DNA of 64,000 nt from contig NZ_JAMKYL010000001.1 of NCBI RefSeq assembly GCF_027158465.1, positions 372,001-436,000 of the forward strand, given 5' to 3'. Position 1 is the stretch's first letter. Each line of letters begins with the position of its first letter. This document shows, piece by piece, positions 7,652 through 17,126 of the stretch. This DNA comes from Oxalobacter paeniformigenes (GTDB taxonomy: Bacteria; Pseudomonadota; Gammaproteobacteria; Burkholderiales; Burkholderiaceae_D). The notes below the pieces were generated by a model. That model had not been told where the DNA came from. It ran no database searches and saw only the letters and a list, made by a program, of their open reading frames with translations. The translations under genes were made by a program, and so were the position numbers.

Positions 7652-9631
7652 GTGAATAAGATGAGAGCATATTATTCAGCACCAATAAAAGAATTTTTGT
7701 CTCATTCATTATCTGAGATTTTGGGTGATATTTGCTCTAATAGTAGTTCAGCGAGTACAACAATACAGCAGCAAAATGCATGGGAAGCAGAAATTAAGAT
7801 TCTTAAAGAGCAGCTAAGGAATTTTTGTGATGGAAGAGTGCTTTTTGAATATGTAATTCCACGTATGGGGAAACGTATTGATGTTGTTGTATTATATAAG
7901 AATATAGTATTTTTATTGGAGTTCAAATGTGGTGATGTTGATTACAAGGCGTCTGCATATGATCAGGTTTATGATTACGCGTTAGACCTCCGTAATTTTC
8001 AAAAAGAAAGTCATAATAAACTTCTGGTACCGATGGTAGTGGCAACGAAAGCAGGTAGCGTTCCATTTAATGTTTGTGAAATTGATAGAATTATTGAGCC
8101 TATTAAATGTAATGAAGGTAATATATCGAGTGCCATTAGTTTGATTGTGGGAAAGTATAAAGAATCCTACTTTGATTATGCTGAATGGGAAAATTCAGAA
8201 TATTATCCAACACCCACCATTGTTGAAGCAGCTCAGGCTTTGTATCAAGGGCATCATGTAGAAGATATTACTAGAAATGATGCCGGTGTGGAAAATTTAT
8301 CTGTTACTGCAGATGCTATCAATAAGATTATTGAATATAGTAAATTAAATAATAGAAAATCGATATGTTTTGTAACGGGTGTGCCAGGTGCAGGTAAGAC
8401 GTTAGCAGGACTGAATATTGCCATTCAGCGCTCTAATGCAAGAATGGGGGAACATGCCGTTTTTCTATCAGGTAATTATCCACTGGTAACAGTTCTTCAG
8501 GAAGCATTAGCGAGAGACAAAATAGAGCAAGAAAAAAATAAGGGAAACCGTCTTACAAAGACAGATTCGTTGCGTGCGACTTCGGCTTTTATCCAGATTA
8601 TTCATAAATACAGGGATTCGTTTGTTGGGAATGACAATATGCCGCCGGAACATGTTGTCATTTTTGATGAGGCACAACGTGCGTGGACTCATGAAATGAT
8701 TAGAAAATTTATGTCCACTAAAAAAGGTATTGATAATTTTTTATATAGTGAACCTGAATTTTTGATTAGCACAATGGATCGGCATAAGGATTGGGCCGTA
8801 ATTGTTTGTCTTATTGGCGGAGGTCAGGAAATCAATACTGGTGAAGCAGGGCTGCCAGAATGGTTTGATTCATTAAGAAGATCATTTCTTAATTGGGAAG
8901 TGTATATTGCACCGCAGCTTGATGATGAGGAATATCGTTTTGGAAGATCATGGGGTGATCTGATAGCTAAGTTAAATGTGAAAATATGTAATGGATTGCA
9001 TTTGGCAAATTCTGTTCGTTCATTCCGTACGCCAGAAGTTCCAAAATTTGTTAAATCTATATTGGATTGTGATATTACATTGGCGCGATCCCTGTATGTA
9101 AGGATTTTTCAAAAATTTCCTATATTTGTCACACGTGATCTTAAAAAGGCAAAAGAGTGGATTAGGATGAAGTCGCGTGGTACGGTACGTTTTGGTTTGC
9201 TAGCTAGTAGTGGTGCGTTAAGGTTGAAGCCTGAAGGAATATTTGTAAAAAATGAAATTTCTATTGCAGATTGGTTCTTAAATGGCAAGGAAGATGTGAG
9301 ATCTAGTTATGCATTAGAGGATGTTGTTACTGAGTTTGATATACAGGGTTTAGAGTTAGATTATACCGTCGTAGCGTGGGATGCAGATTTTTATTTTGAT
9401 AATAACACGTGGGTTTATAGGAAATTTTCTGGTAGTAGCTGGCATGACGTGAGAAAAAACGAAAATCGTATGTATATTAAAAATGCATACCGGGTACTTT
9501 TGACGCGTGCAAGGCAAGGTATGGTAGTATTTGTACCTTATGGTACGGATGCTGATCAAACGAGATTAAGTAAATATTATGACAATACCTTTAATTATTT
9601 AAGGCAAATAGGTATTAAGGAGTTGCCTTAA
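7652..9631 (+). CDS. Nuclease-helicase fusion: RecB-like PD-(D/E)XK nuclease plus DUF2075 NTPase
   Basis: A 659-residue protein, strikingly AT-rich with codon use unlike its neighbours. Residues 60-110 hold a PD-(D/E)XK nuclease core: Asp77 (KRIDVVVLY), Glu90-x-Lys92 (FLLEFKCG) and the RecB-type QxxxY motif (Gln105-Tyr109). From about residue 230 comes an SF1-like DUF2075 NTPase: Walker A GVPGAGKT (243-250), Walker B VVIFDEAQR (335-343) and a C-terminal arginine motif (YRVLLTRARQGMVVFVP). A GTG start at 7652 with AGGA at the right spacing is preferred to the ATG at 7661. Single-protein nuclease-helicases of this design act against phages in other bacteria (Nhi is the precedent I know). Defence is an inference from domains, isolation and foreign composition. 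Confidence 0.8.
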   Translation: MNKMRAYYSAPIKEFLSHSLSEILGDICSNSSSASTTIQQQNAWEAEIKILKEQLRNFCDGRVLFEYVIPRMGKRIDVVVLYKNIVFLLEFKCGDVDYKASAYDQVYDYALDLRNFQKESHNKLLVPMVVATKAGSVPFNVCEIDRIIEPIKCNEGNISSAISLIVGKYKESYFDYAEWENSEYYPTPTIVEAAQALYQGHHVEDITRNDAGVENLSVTADAINKIIEYSKLNNRKSICFVTGVPGAGKTLAGLNIAIQRSNARMGEHAVFLSGNYPLVTVLQEALARDKIEQEKNKGNRLTKTDSLRATSAFIQIIHKYRDSFVGNDNMPPEHVVIFDEAQRAWTHEMIRKFMSTKKGIDNFLYSEPEFLISTMDRHKDWAVIVCLIGGGQEINTGEAGLPEWFDSLRRSFLNWEVYIAPQLDDEEYRFGRSWGDLIAKLNVKICNGLHLANSVRSFRTPEVPKFVKSILDCDITLARSLYVRIFQKFPIFVTRDLKKAKEWIRMKSRGTVRFGLLASSGALRLKPEGIFVKNEISIADWFLNGKEDVRSSYALEDVVTEFDIQGLELDYTVVAWDADFYFDNNTWVYRKFSGSSWHDVRKNENRMYIKNAYRVLLTRARQGMVVFVPYGTDADQTRLSKYYDNTFNYLRQIGIKELP

Positions 9632-9652
9632 TATAGGGTTATCCTATATTAA
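9628..9652. repeat. Perfect inverted repeat at the end of the nuclease-helicase gene
   Basis: TTAATATAGG (9628-9637) and CCTATATTAA (9643-9652) form a perfect ten-base stem with a five-base loop. The repeat includes the stop codon. There is no T run, so a weak terminator or RNA-stabilising hairpin is possible. The sequence from here to about 9780 stays AT-rich and then returns to host composition upstream of sucA. Confidence 0.6.
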
Positions 9653-9907
9653 AATTTATATAGATAAAGTTTTGCTGATGGTCAATGTTTTTGGCTCTTC
9701 TTATGGGACGATAGCTATCTGATAGATGTTTCAATTTTTTAAGCTACTGTCGAAAATTTAACAGGTATAATCTTCATATCTGGTCGTGAACGCTGCGGCG
9801 GTGTCCGTGCGGTCACGGGTATCCGGCCTGTGCGGGAAGCAGGCGTGCTGGCGGAAGCCGGGCGGGAAGGGATTTCCGTCGTTTCCGCAAAGGAAAAGGT
9901 GAGCATC

Positions 9908-12769
9908 ATGATGCAGGAATACCAGGACAATTCGTATCTGTTCGCGGGCAATGCGCCTTATGTGGAAGATCTTTACGAATCGTATCTCGACGATCCCGCT
10001 TCGGTTCCGGAGAACTGGCGGGCTTATTTCAATTCGATGCAGAATGTGCCGGCCGTCGATGGCAGCAACCGTTCGGACGTGCGGCATGGCCCGGTACTGG
10101 CGGCTTATGCTGAGCGGGCGCGGCATTCTCCCTTCAAGATTCTGGTGCCGAAAGGCAATGCCGAACTGGAACGCAAGCGTATCGCCGCGCAACAGATGAC
10201 GGCAGCTTACCGTTTTCTGGGGACTTATCGCGCGAAACTCGATCCGCTGGAGCGGCATGAACGCCCCTATATTCCGGAACTGGACCCGTCTTTCTACGGG
10301 TTCACCGATACGGATATGGATCTGGTGTTCAATATCAGCAATACCTATTTCGGCCGTGAAACGGCGACGCTGCGCGAGTTGCTCGACTTGTTGCGCGAGA
10401 CGTATTGCCGTTCGATCGGCGCGGAATTCATGTATATCACCGATCATGCGCAAAAGCGCTGGATGCAGGAACGTCTGGAGTCGATACAGGCCACACCCGA
10501 TTTTTCGCCTGAGAAAAAGCGCCGCATTCTGGAACGTGTGACGTCGGCGGAATGCATGGAACGCTATCTGCATACGAAGTATGTCGGCCAGAAGCGTTTT
10601 TCGCTGGAAGGCGGGGAAAGTTTCATCGTGTCGCTGGACGAGGTGATCCAGCGTGCGGGGACAAAAGGCATTCAGGAAATCGTGCTGGGCATGGCGCACC
10701 GCGGACGGCTCAATGTGCTGGTCAATATCATGGGCAAGATGCCCGCCGATCTGTTCGCCGAGTTCGAAGGCAGTCTGCCCGAGAAGGAATTGCCGGCAGG
10801 CGACGTGAAGTACCATCAGGGTTTCGTGCGCGATATTTCCACGCCGGGCGGGCCGGTGCATCTGTCGCTGGCATTCAATCCGTCCCATCTGGAAATCGTC
10901 AATCCGGTGGTCGAGGGTTCCACCAAGGCGCGGATGATGCATCGCGGCGATACCGACGGTTCGCAGGTCATGCCGGTGCTGGTGCACGGCGATGCCTCGT
11001 TTTCCGGGCAGGGTGTCGTGCAGGAAACGCTCAATATGGCGCAGACGCGCGGGTACAGTACCGGCGGAACGGTGCATATCGTGCTGAACAACCAGATCGG
11101 GTTCACGACGTCGGATTTGCGCGACGCGCGTTCATCGCTTTACTGTACCGATGTTGCCAAGATGATCGAGGCACCGATTCTGCATGTGAATGGCGACGAT
11201 CCGGAAGCGGTGGTGCTGGCCACACAAATCGCGCTGGATTTCCGGATGGAATTCCGCAAGGATGTGGTGGTCGATATCGTCTGCTACCGCAAGCTCGGCC
11301 ATAACGAACAGGATACGCCGGCGATGACGCAACCACTGATGTACAAGAAGATCGCGGTGCATCCGGGTGTGCGCAGCCTGTATGCGGAACGCCTGGTCAG
11401 CCAGGGTATCGTCACGCCGGCGGATGTGGATGCGCTGGTGACGGGGTATCGTGCCAGAATGGATGCCGGTACGCCGATCGTCTCGCCGGTCATGACGAAT
11501 GTGAAGAGCCAGTCGGCATTGCAATGGCAACCGATTCTCAAGCAACAGGGCGAGAAGGAAGAAGCCGTGACGGCCATGCCGGTGGAAGAACTCAAACGGC
11601 TCTCGGAACGGATTACGACGATGCCGGAATGGCTCAAGCTGCATCCGCTGGTCGAGCGTGTCATCCATGACCGTGCCGCGATGGGACGCGGCGAGATGCC
11701 GGTGGACTGGGGCATGGCAGAGCATCTGGCGTATGCCTCGCTGGTTTCGGCCGGTTTTTCGGTGCGGCTGGCCGGTGAGGATTCCGGGCGCGGGACTTTC
11801 GTGCACCGTCATGCCGAGCTGCATGACCAGAACCGCGAACGCTGGGATGCAGGGGTCTATATTCCGCTCCAGCATGTTTCGAAGAATCAGGCGAACTTTA
11901 CGGTCATCAATTCTCCGCTGTCGGAAGAAGCGGCGCTGGCGTTCGAATACGGGTTCGCCACTTCCGCACCCAATACCTTGACGCTGTGGGAAGCGCAGTT
12001 CGGCGATTTCGCCAACGGCGCTCAAGTCGTGATCGACCAGTTCATCAGTTCCGGCGAAGCCAAATGGGGACGCGCATGCGGGCTGGTCATGCTGCTGCCG
12101 CACGGATTCGAAGGGCAGGGACCGGAGCATTCCTCGGCCCGTCTGGAACGGTATCTGCATCTGTGTGCGGACAACAATATGGAAGTCGTGCAGCCGACGA
12201 CGGCGGCGCAGATTTTTCATGTCCTGCGTCGGCAGATGCTCAGGATGCAGCGCAAACCGCTGATCGTGATGACGCCGAAGTCGTTGTTGCGTCACAAGGA
12301 TGCCGCATCGCCGCTGTCCGAGCTGGCAGGCGGCGCGTTCAGGCCGGTGCTGAAGGAAACGGATGATACGATCGACGCTGCACAGGTCACGCGTTTGCTG
12401 ATCTGCACGGGGCGCGTCTATTATGATCTGGCGCATCGTCGCTCTGAACTGGGACGACGCGATGTGGCGATCGTCCGGCTGGAACAGATGTATCCGTTCC
12501 CGCATGAGGAACTGTCGGCGGTGCTGGCGGGTTATCCGGCACTGAAAGAAGTGATGTGGGTACAGGACGAACCGGAAAACCAGGGGGGATGGCTCCAGTT
12601 GCTGCGGCCGATTTTCGATTGCATGCAGCCCGGACAGAAACTGTCGTATTCTTCGCGGCCCGCGTCGTCTTCGCCGGCCGTGGGGTATTTCCAGAAACAT
12701 ACGGCACAACAGAAAGAGCTGGTCAACGCCGCTTTCGGCGCCATGCCGGACATGGTCGTCGTCAGGTAG
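9908..12769 (+). CDS. sucA: 2-Oxoglutarate dehydrogenase E1 component
   Basis: A 953-residue thiamine-diphosphate E1o subunit, which decarboxylates 2-oxoglutarate and passes the succinyl group to the E2 lipoyl arm. The N-terminal E2-binding segment is present (LFAGNAPYVEDLYESYLDDP). So are the ThDP/Mg region (GMAHRGRLNVLVN and HGDASFSGQGVVQETLNM) and the transketolase-like C-terminal half (YGFATSAPNTLTLWEAQFGD, HGFEGQGPEHSSARLER). I use the ATG at 9908 (MMQEYQDNSYLF) rather than an upstream frame start at 9830. It has a ribosome binding site (AAGGTGAG), and family members start just before this motif. It forms an operon with sucB and lpd. Confidence 0.97.
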   Translation: MMQEYQDNSYLFAGNAPYVEDLYESYLDDPASVPENWRAYFNSMQNVPAVDGSNRSDVRHGPVLAAYAERARHSPFKILVPKGNAELERKRIAAQQMTAAYRFLGTYRAKLDPLERHERPYIPELDPSFYGFTDTDMDLVFNISNTYFGRETATLRELLDLLRETYCRSIGAEFMYITDHAQKRWMQERLESIQATPDFSPEKKRRILERVTSAECMERYLHTKYVGQKRFSLEGGESFIVSLDEVIQRAGTKGIQEIVLGMAHRGRLNVLVNIMGKMPADLFAEFEGSLPEKELPAGDVKYHQGFVRDISTPGGPVHLSLAFNPSHLEIVNPVVEGSTKARMMHRGDTDGSQVMPVLVHGDASFSGQGVVQETLNMAQTRGYSTGGTVHIVLNNQIGFTTSDLRDARSSLYCTDVAKMIEAPILHVNGDDPEAVVLATQIALDFRMEFRKDVVVDIVCYRKLGHNEQDTPAMTQPLMYKKIAVHPGVRSLYAERLVSQGIVTPADVDALVTGYRARMDAGTPIVSPVMTNVKSQSALQWQPILKQQGEKEEAVTAMPVEELKRLSERITTMPEWLKLHPLVERVIHDRAAMGRGEMPVDWGMAEHLAYASLVSAGFSVRLAGEDSGRGTFVHRHAELHDQNRERWDAGVYIPLQHVSKNQANFTVINSPLSEEAALAFEYGFATSAPNTLTLWEAQFGDFANGAQVVIDQFISSGEAKWGRACGLVMLLPHGFEGQGPEHSSARLERYLHLCADNNMEVVQPTTAAQIFHVLRRQMLRMQRKPLIVMTPKSLLRHKDAASPLSELAGGAFRPVLKETDDTIDAAQVTRLLICTGRVYYDLAHRRSELGRRDVAIVRLEQMYPFPHEELSAVLAGYPALKEVMWVQDEPENQGGWLQLLRPIFDCMQPGQKLSYSSRPASSSPAVGYFQKHTAQQKELVNAAFGAMPDMVVVR

Positions 12770-12778
12770 GGACAACAA

Positions 12779-12802
12779 GGCGCCGGTGCGTGAACCGGCG
12801 CC
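12779..12802 (+). other. Hairpin between sucA and sucB
   Basis: GGCGCCGGT (12779-12787) pairs perfectly with ACCGGCGCC (12794-12802) across a six-base loop. No T run follows, so it is more likely an mRNA-stability or partial-attenuation element than a full terminator. It lies just before the sucB ribosome binding site (GGAG at 12815-12818). Confidence 0.6.
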
Positions 12803-12824
12803 GGAATATTGAGTGGAGAAATAT

Positions 12825-14189
12825 ATGGCGGTACTTGAAGTGAAAGTTCCACAGTTATCGGAATCGGTAACGGAAGCCACGTTGTTGCAGTGGCACAAAA
12901 AGGCGGGTGAGGCCGTCGCGCTGGATGAAAATCTGGTCGATATCGAAACGGACAAGGTTGTGCTGGAGTTGCCTTCTCCGGGCGCCGGGGTGCTGGTGTC
13001 GGTATTGAAGGGCGACGGTGCGACTGTGGTCGCAGGAGAAGTGATCGCGACTGTCGATACAGCGGCCGTCGCCGCGGCACCTGCCGCCGTTCCCGTCGCA
13101 CAGCAGGTTGCGGTACCGGCCGAACCGGAAAAACCCGCTGTCGCGGTACAACCCGAACCGGTCGCACCGGCGGCTGCGTCGTCGTCCGTCGGGTTCGACA
13201 GCGAGCGCGACATGCCTGATCCGGCGGACTATCCTTCCGGTATCGTCATGCCTGCCGCGGCCCGCATGCTGGCGGAACTAGGGATGGACGAGGCTGAAGT
13301 CGTCGGTACCGGCAAGGACGGACGGGTAACCAAGCAGGATGTGGAACGCGCCTGGGCGGCACGCGGTGCGGAACAGGCCGAGGACGAAAAAGCGGCGGAA
13401 CAGGCCGTCCGCCGTCCGGCCCCTGTTGTGCAGACACCTTATGCGCCGTCGGGTTCGACGGGGCAACAGACGGTGTACGGCGCGGCCAACCGCACGGAAA
13501 ACCGCGTGCCGATGAGCCGCTTGCGTGCCCGCGTGGCCGAACGGCTGATCCAGTCGCAGCAGACGACGGCATCGCTGACGACGTTCAACGAAGTGAACAT
13601 GCAGCCGGTACTGGATTTGCGCAAGAAATTCGGCGAACAGTTCGAAAAGGAACACGGTGTCCGGCTGGGGCTGATGTCGTTTTTCGTGAAGGCGTCCATT
13701 GCCGCGCTCAAACGTTTTCCGGTGGTCAATGCCTCGATCGACGGCAACGATATCGTCTATCACGGTTATTACGATATCGGTATCGCCATCAGTTCGCCGC
13801 GTGGGCTGGTCGTGCCGATCATGCGGGATGCCGATTTGATGACGATTGCGGAAATCGAGAAAAAAATCAACGAGTTGTCGATTCGTGCGCGTGAAGGCCA
13901 GTTGACGCTGGAAGATTTGACGGGCGGAACGTTCTCCATCTCGAACGGCGGCATTTTCGGCTCGATGCTTTCCACGCCGATCATCAATCCGCCGCAATCC
14001 GCGATTCTGGGCATCCATGCCACGAAGGAACGTCCGGTCGTGGAAAACGGGCAAATCGTCATTCGTCCGATGAATTATCTGGCGCTTTCCTACGATCACC
14101 GTCTGATCGATGGACGTGAGGCGGTACAGGCTTTGCGGACGATCAAGGAAACGCTGGAAGACCCGGCACGCCTGTTGCTGGATTTGTAA
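12825..14189 (+). CDS. sucB: 2-Oxoglutarate dehydrogenase E2 (dihydrolipoyl succinyltransferase)
   Basis: A 454-residue E2o core enzyme that transfers succinyl from lipoamide to CoA. Residues 1-76 are one lipoyl domain, with the lipoylated lysine Lys44 in ETDKVVLE. An Ala/Pro/Val-rich linker follows, then a peripheral-subunit-binding domain (PAAARMLAELGMDEAEVVGT, then KDGRVTKQDV), a second linker and the catalytic domain. That domain ends with the acyltransferase motif SYDHRLIDGREAV. The ATG at 12825 has GGAG six bases upstream; the GTG at 12813 falls inside that site and is rejected. One lipoyl domain is normal for SucB. Confidence 0.96.
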   Translation: MAVLEVKVPQLSESVTEATLLQWHKKAGEAVALDENLVDIETDKVVLELPSPGAGVLVSVLKGDGATVVAGEVIATVDTAAVAAAPAAVPVAQQVAVPAEPEKPAVAVQPEPVAPAAASSSVGFDSERDMPDPADYPSGIVMPAAARMLAELGMDEAEVVGTGKDGRVTKQDVERAWAARGAEQAEDEKAAEQAVRRPAPVVQTPYAPSGSTGQQTVYGAANRTENRVPMSRLRARVAERLIQSQQTTASLTTFNEVNMQPVLDLRKKFGEQFEKEHGVRLGLMSFFVKASIAALKRFPVVNASIDGNDIVYHGYYDIGIAISSPRGLVVPIMRDADLMTIAEIEKKINELSIRAREGQLTLEDLTGGTFSISNGGIFGSMLSTPIINPPQSAILGIHATKERPVVENGQIVIRPMNYLALSYDHRLIDGREAVQALRTIKETLEDPARLLLDL

Positions 14190-14210
14190 GGACTGGCGAA
14201 AGGACAGGAA

Positions 14211-15635
14211 ATGAGTGTGGACTTCGATGTGGCTGTGATCGGTGGCGGGCCGGGCGGATATATCGCAGCGATCCGCGCCGCGCAGCTGGGCATGAAAACG
14301 GTGTGTATCGACGACTGGAAAACGGATGGCAAACCGGCGCCTGGCGGTACGTGCACCAATGTGGGATGCATTCCGTCCAAGGCGCTTCTGGAAGCGTCGG
14401 CGCATTACGAAATGGCCCGTGACGGACTGGGGCATTTCGGTGTCGATATCCGTGGTGTCGGGCTGGATATGGCGCGCATGCAGGCACGGCGTGCTTCCAT
14501 CGTGCGGCAAAGCAACGATGGCATCGCTTTTCTGTTCCGCAAGAACAAGGTCACGTTTTTCAACGGTACCGCCACGTTCGCGGGGTGCCGTGACGGGGAA
14601 TACCGGATCGGTGTGACGGGTGACGAGGTGCGGCAGTTCACTTGCACGCATGTCATCGTCGCGACCGGCTCGAAGCCGCGTCCCTGGCCGGGCGTGCCGT
14701 TCGATGAAAAGCGGGTATTGTCCAATACCGGTGTGCTGGCGATGGATGCCGTTCCGGAGACGCTGGCGATCATCGGGGCGGGTGTCGTCGGACTGGAAAT
14801 GGGTTCCGTCTGGCGGCGGCTGGGGTCTGCCGTGACGCTGTTCGAGGCACAGCCGACGCTTTTGGCCGGAGCTGACCGGCAAATCGCGCAGGAAGCGCAA
14901 AAACAGCTGACCCGGCAGGGACTGACGATTTATACCGGCGCGATGGTACGGAAGGTCAAACCGGTCAACGGCGGCGTCGCCATCGAATACGACGACGCGC
15001 AGGGCCAGGTGAAAAAGGCAGTATTCGACAAATTGCTGGTTTCCATCGGCAGAACGCCCTATACGGACGGACTGGGCGCGGAAAACGTCGGGCTGGCACT
15101 GGACGAGCGCGGCTTCGTCAAAGTGGATGGCATGTGCCGTACGAACCTGAAAAACGTCTGGGCCATCGGCGACGTGGTGCGCGGGCCGATGCTGGCGCAC
15201 AAGGCCGAGGAAGAAGGCGTGGCCGTGGCCGAACGTATCGCCGGCAAGTACGGGCATGTCGATTACCGCAACATTCCCTGGGTGGTCTATACCCATCCGG
15301 AAATCGCATGGGCTGGCAAGACCGAGGAAGAACTGGCGGCGCAGGGGACAGCTTTCCGCACCGGGATGTTCCCGTTCATGGCCAACGGGCGGGCACGGAC
15401 GATGGGTTCGACCGAAGGTTTCGTCAAGATCATCGCCGATGCCTCGACCGATGAAGTGCTGGGCGTCCACATGATCGGACCGATGGTTTCCGAACTGATC
15501 GCCGAGGCGGTCATGGCGATGACGTTCAAGGCGACGTCCGAAGACATCGCCCGTATTTGCCATGCCCATCCGACGCTTTCCGAAACGGTGCATGAAGCGG
15601 CGCTGGCCGTCGATGGCAGGGCGCTCAATATGTGA
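14211..15635 (+). CDS. lpdA: Dihydrolipoyl dehydrogenase (E3)
   Basis: A 474-residue flavoprotein that reoxidises dihydrolipoamide with NAD for the 2-oxoglutarate complex. It has the FAD Rossmann motif GGGPGGY (residues 11-17) and the redox-active disulfide GGTCTNVGCIPSK (Cys48 and Cys53). The NAD-binding motif IIGAGVVGLEMGSVW and the FAD site TNLKNVWAIGDVV are present, as is the catalytic His/Glu dyad ICHAHPTLSETVHEAA. It starts 21 bases after the sucB stop with AAAGGACAGGAA as ribosome binding site. As third gene of the operon it probably serves SucAB in particular. Because it lacks an N-terminal lipoyl domain it differs from PDH-linked betaproteobacterial E3 proteins. Confidence 0.96.
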   Translation: MSVDFDVAVIGGGPGGYIAAIRAAQLGMKTVCIDDWKTDGKPAPGGTCTNVGCIPSKALLEASAHYEMARDGLGHFGVDIRGVGLDMARMQARRASIVRQSNDGIAFLFRKNKVTFFNGTATFAGCRDGEYRIGVTGDEVRQFTCTHVIVATGSKPRPWPGVPFDEKRVLSNTGVLAMDAVPETLAIIGAGVVGLEMGSVWRRLGSAVTLFEAQPTLLAGADRQIAQEAQKQLTRQGLTIYTGAMVRKVKPVNGGVAIEYDDAQGQVKKAVFDKLLVSIGRTPYTDGLGAENVGLALDERGFVKVDGMCRTNLKNVWAIGDVVRGPMLAHKAEEEGVAVAERIAGKYGHVDYRNIPWVVYTHPEIAWAGKTEEELAAQGTAFRTGMFPFMANGRARTMGSTEGFVKIIADASTDEVLGVHMIGPMVSELIAEAVMAMTFKATSEDIARICHAHPTLSETVHEAALAVDGRALNM

Positions 15636-15958
15636 CGTGCGTTTTCCGTCTGGCAGGTGGCGACGTTTTTCCTGCCGGATGGCCGCTTTCCGGAACAGGC
15701 ATGCCGGTGAATATCGGCAAGCCTGTCTTTGTCATCGCCAGATGCGGCGACAGGCACGGCATGGCCGCCGTGAAAACTTTTCGGCCGGCATCAGATATTT
15801 CTCGTGTTTTCTTTTCTCTTTCCGTTTTCCTGACATACTCGGCATGCCCGTGCATGCCGCCTGTTTCTGACAGGCGGGTGGTTTGTCGTTTCCGGTACGG
15901 TGCAAGTGCCGGCGGCATGTGTGCGGGCGAGGTTTTGCCGATTTGTCCTGCAATCATG
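15636..15958. other. Non-coding gap after lpdA
   Basis: About 320 bases without a credible gene. Several short frames exist but lack a ribosome binding site and family resemblance. I see only GC-rich imperfect repeats of the GGCATGCCGG type and then the terminator that follows. Confidence 0.5.
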
Positions 15959-15996
15959 ACATCCGTTAATGCTGCGTATTAACGGATGTTTGTTTT
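15959..15996 (+). terminator. Strong terminator closing the sucAB-lpd region
   Basis: A twelve-base perfect stem, ACATCCGTTAAT (15959-15970) with ATTAACGGATGT (15978-15989), and a seven-base loop are followed by TTGTTTTT. It lies about 320 bases after the lpdA stop and 109 bases before the recombinase start. A terminator is the simplest reading, although such a dyad next to an integrase-type gene could also be a recombinase site. Confidence 0.75.
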
Positions 15997-16104
15997 TGGA
16001 CAGCGGCAGGTTTTGAATCGACAACGATGATAACGGTGATGGGCAAAAGGGTTTTCCGGAAATTTGTCCTTGCCGTTTTCATTGCCATGAAAGGATTATC
16101 GAGA

Positions 16105-17100
16105 ATGGGTACATCAATCGCATCTGTTTCCGTCAACGCCGCTTTTTTCGAGGAGCTGGTTTTCCGTTTTCTGCATTCGTCGGAGTTCAGTCCGACGACG
16201 GTGCGGACATACCGGACGGCACTCAAGACGTTTTTCGGCTGGCTGGCTGATTCAGGTATCGAGGTGCCGGGAAAAGATCATGTCATATCCTGGAAAATGT
16301 ATCTCAGGGAACGTCATTCCCTGTCCACGGTGCAGACATACCTGGCATCCATACGCCTGTTTTTCAAATGGACCGCACAACAGGGGATGTATGCCGATAT
16401 CGCCGCATCCGTGAAAAACGTCAGGGTAGGGCATCTTCCCAAACGGGATTTTCTGCTGCCGGAACAGGTGCTGAAATTGTTGAAAACCGCACAGTCCGGT
16501 CCGTTCGCATTGCGTGACTATACGATGATCCTGTTGATGGTGACATGCGGTTTGCGGGTTTCGGAAGTCGCGCGTGCCGATGTGGGGGATATCAGGAATT
16601 CCGGCGGCGGAACCGTCCTTTATATCCACGGCAAGGGACGGGACGGCAAGACGGATCTGGTCAATGTCCCGAAACAGGTGGCTTCCGCGCTCAGCCGGTA
16701 TCTGGCATCGCGATCCGGGCTGACGATGCATTCCCCGTTGTTTGTCTCGGTCAGCCACAACAATCACGATGGACGTTTGTCGGTACGCAGCGTCAGCCGT
16801 ATCGTGAAAAAACTTCTGGAACGTTCCGGATTCAAAGACAGCCGGATTACGGCGCATTCGTTGCGCCATACGGCGGTGACGATTTCGCTGACGGCAGGTG
16901 CGACGCTTCAGCAGGTGCAACAGTTTGCACGGCACAGTCTGATCGTGACGACGCAGATTTATGCGCACAATCTGGAGCAGTGTCGCAATCCCTGTTCGGC
17001 CAAGATCGTCAGCCAGATCATGCAAAGCGCCCGTTCCGGCCGTACCAGAAACCGGTATCGCTACGAGGATGAATGGACTGCGGAAATGACGAAAGACTGA
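16105..17100 (+). CDS. Tyrosine recombinase/integrase (Xer-like)
   Basis: A 331-residue tyrosine recombinase. Residues 10-100 are the SAM-like core-binding domain (SPTTVRTYRTALKTFFGWLA). Residues 115-310 are the catalytic domain with the full set of catalytic residues: Arg151 (GLRVSEV), Lys178 (HGKGRDGK), His251-x2-Arg254 (HSLRHTA), His277 (ARHSL) and the nucleophile Tyr286 (TQIYAHN). The chosen start is MGTSIASV at 16105, with AAAGGA upstream; a longer frame begins at 16027. It is not clearly XerC or XerD. No partner recombinase, excisionase or element ends are visible, so it is either a stand-alone host recombinase or a relic of an element. Confidence 0.85.
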   Translation: MGTSIASVSVNAAFFEELVFRFLHSSEFSPTTVRTYRTALKTFFGWLADSGIEVPGKDHVISWKMYLRERHSLSTVQTYLASIRLFFKWTAQQGMYADIAASVKNVRVGHLPKRDFLLPEQVLKLLKTAQSGPFALRDYTMILLMVTCGLRVSEVARADVGDIRNSGGGTVLYIHGKGRDGKTDLVNVPKQVASALSRYLASRSGLTMHSPLFVSVSHNNHDGRLSVRSVSRIVKKLLERSGFKDSRITAHSLRHTAVTISLTAGATLQQVQQFARHSLIVTTQIYAHNLEQCRNPCSAKIVSQIMQSARSGRTRNRYRYEDEWTAEMTKD

Positions 17101-17126
17101 CGGCAGAACCGGTGTTTCCGGCGGGA

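Noticed and set aside
9628..9652. Possible integration site (att) at the end of the AT-rich insert
   Set aside because: I found no matching direct repeat on the left border near 7557; the inverted repeat alone is better explained as an RNA hairpin.
16027..17100. XerC or XerD assignment for the recombinase
   Set aside because: Catalytic residues fit any Xer-like recombinase, but length and motifs do not decide, and there is no partner or dif site in view.
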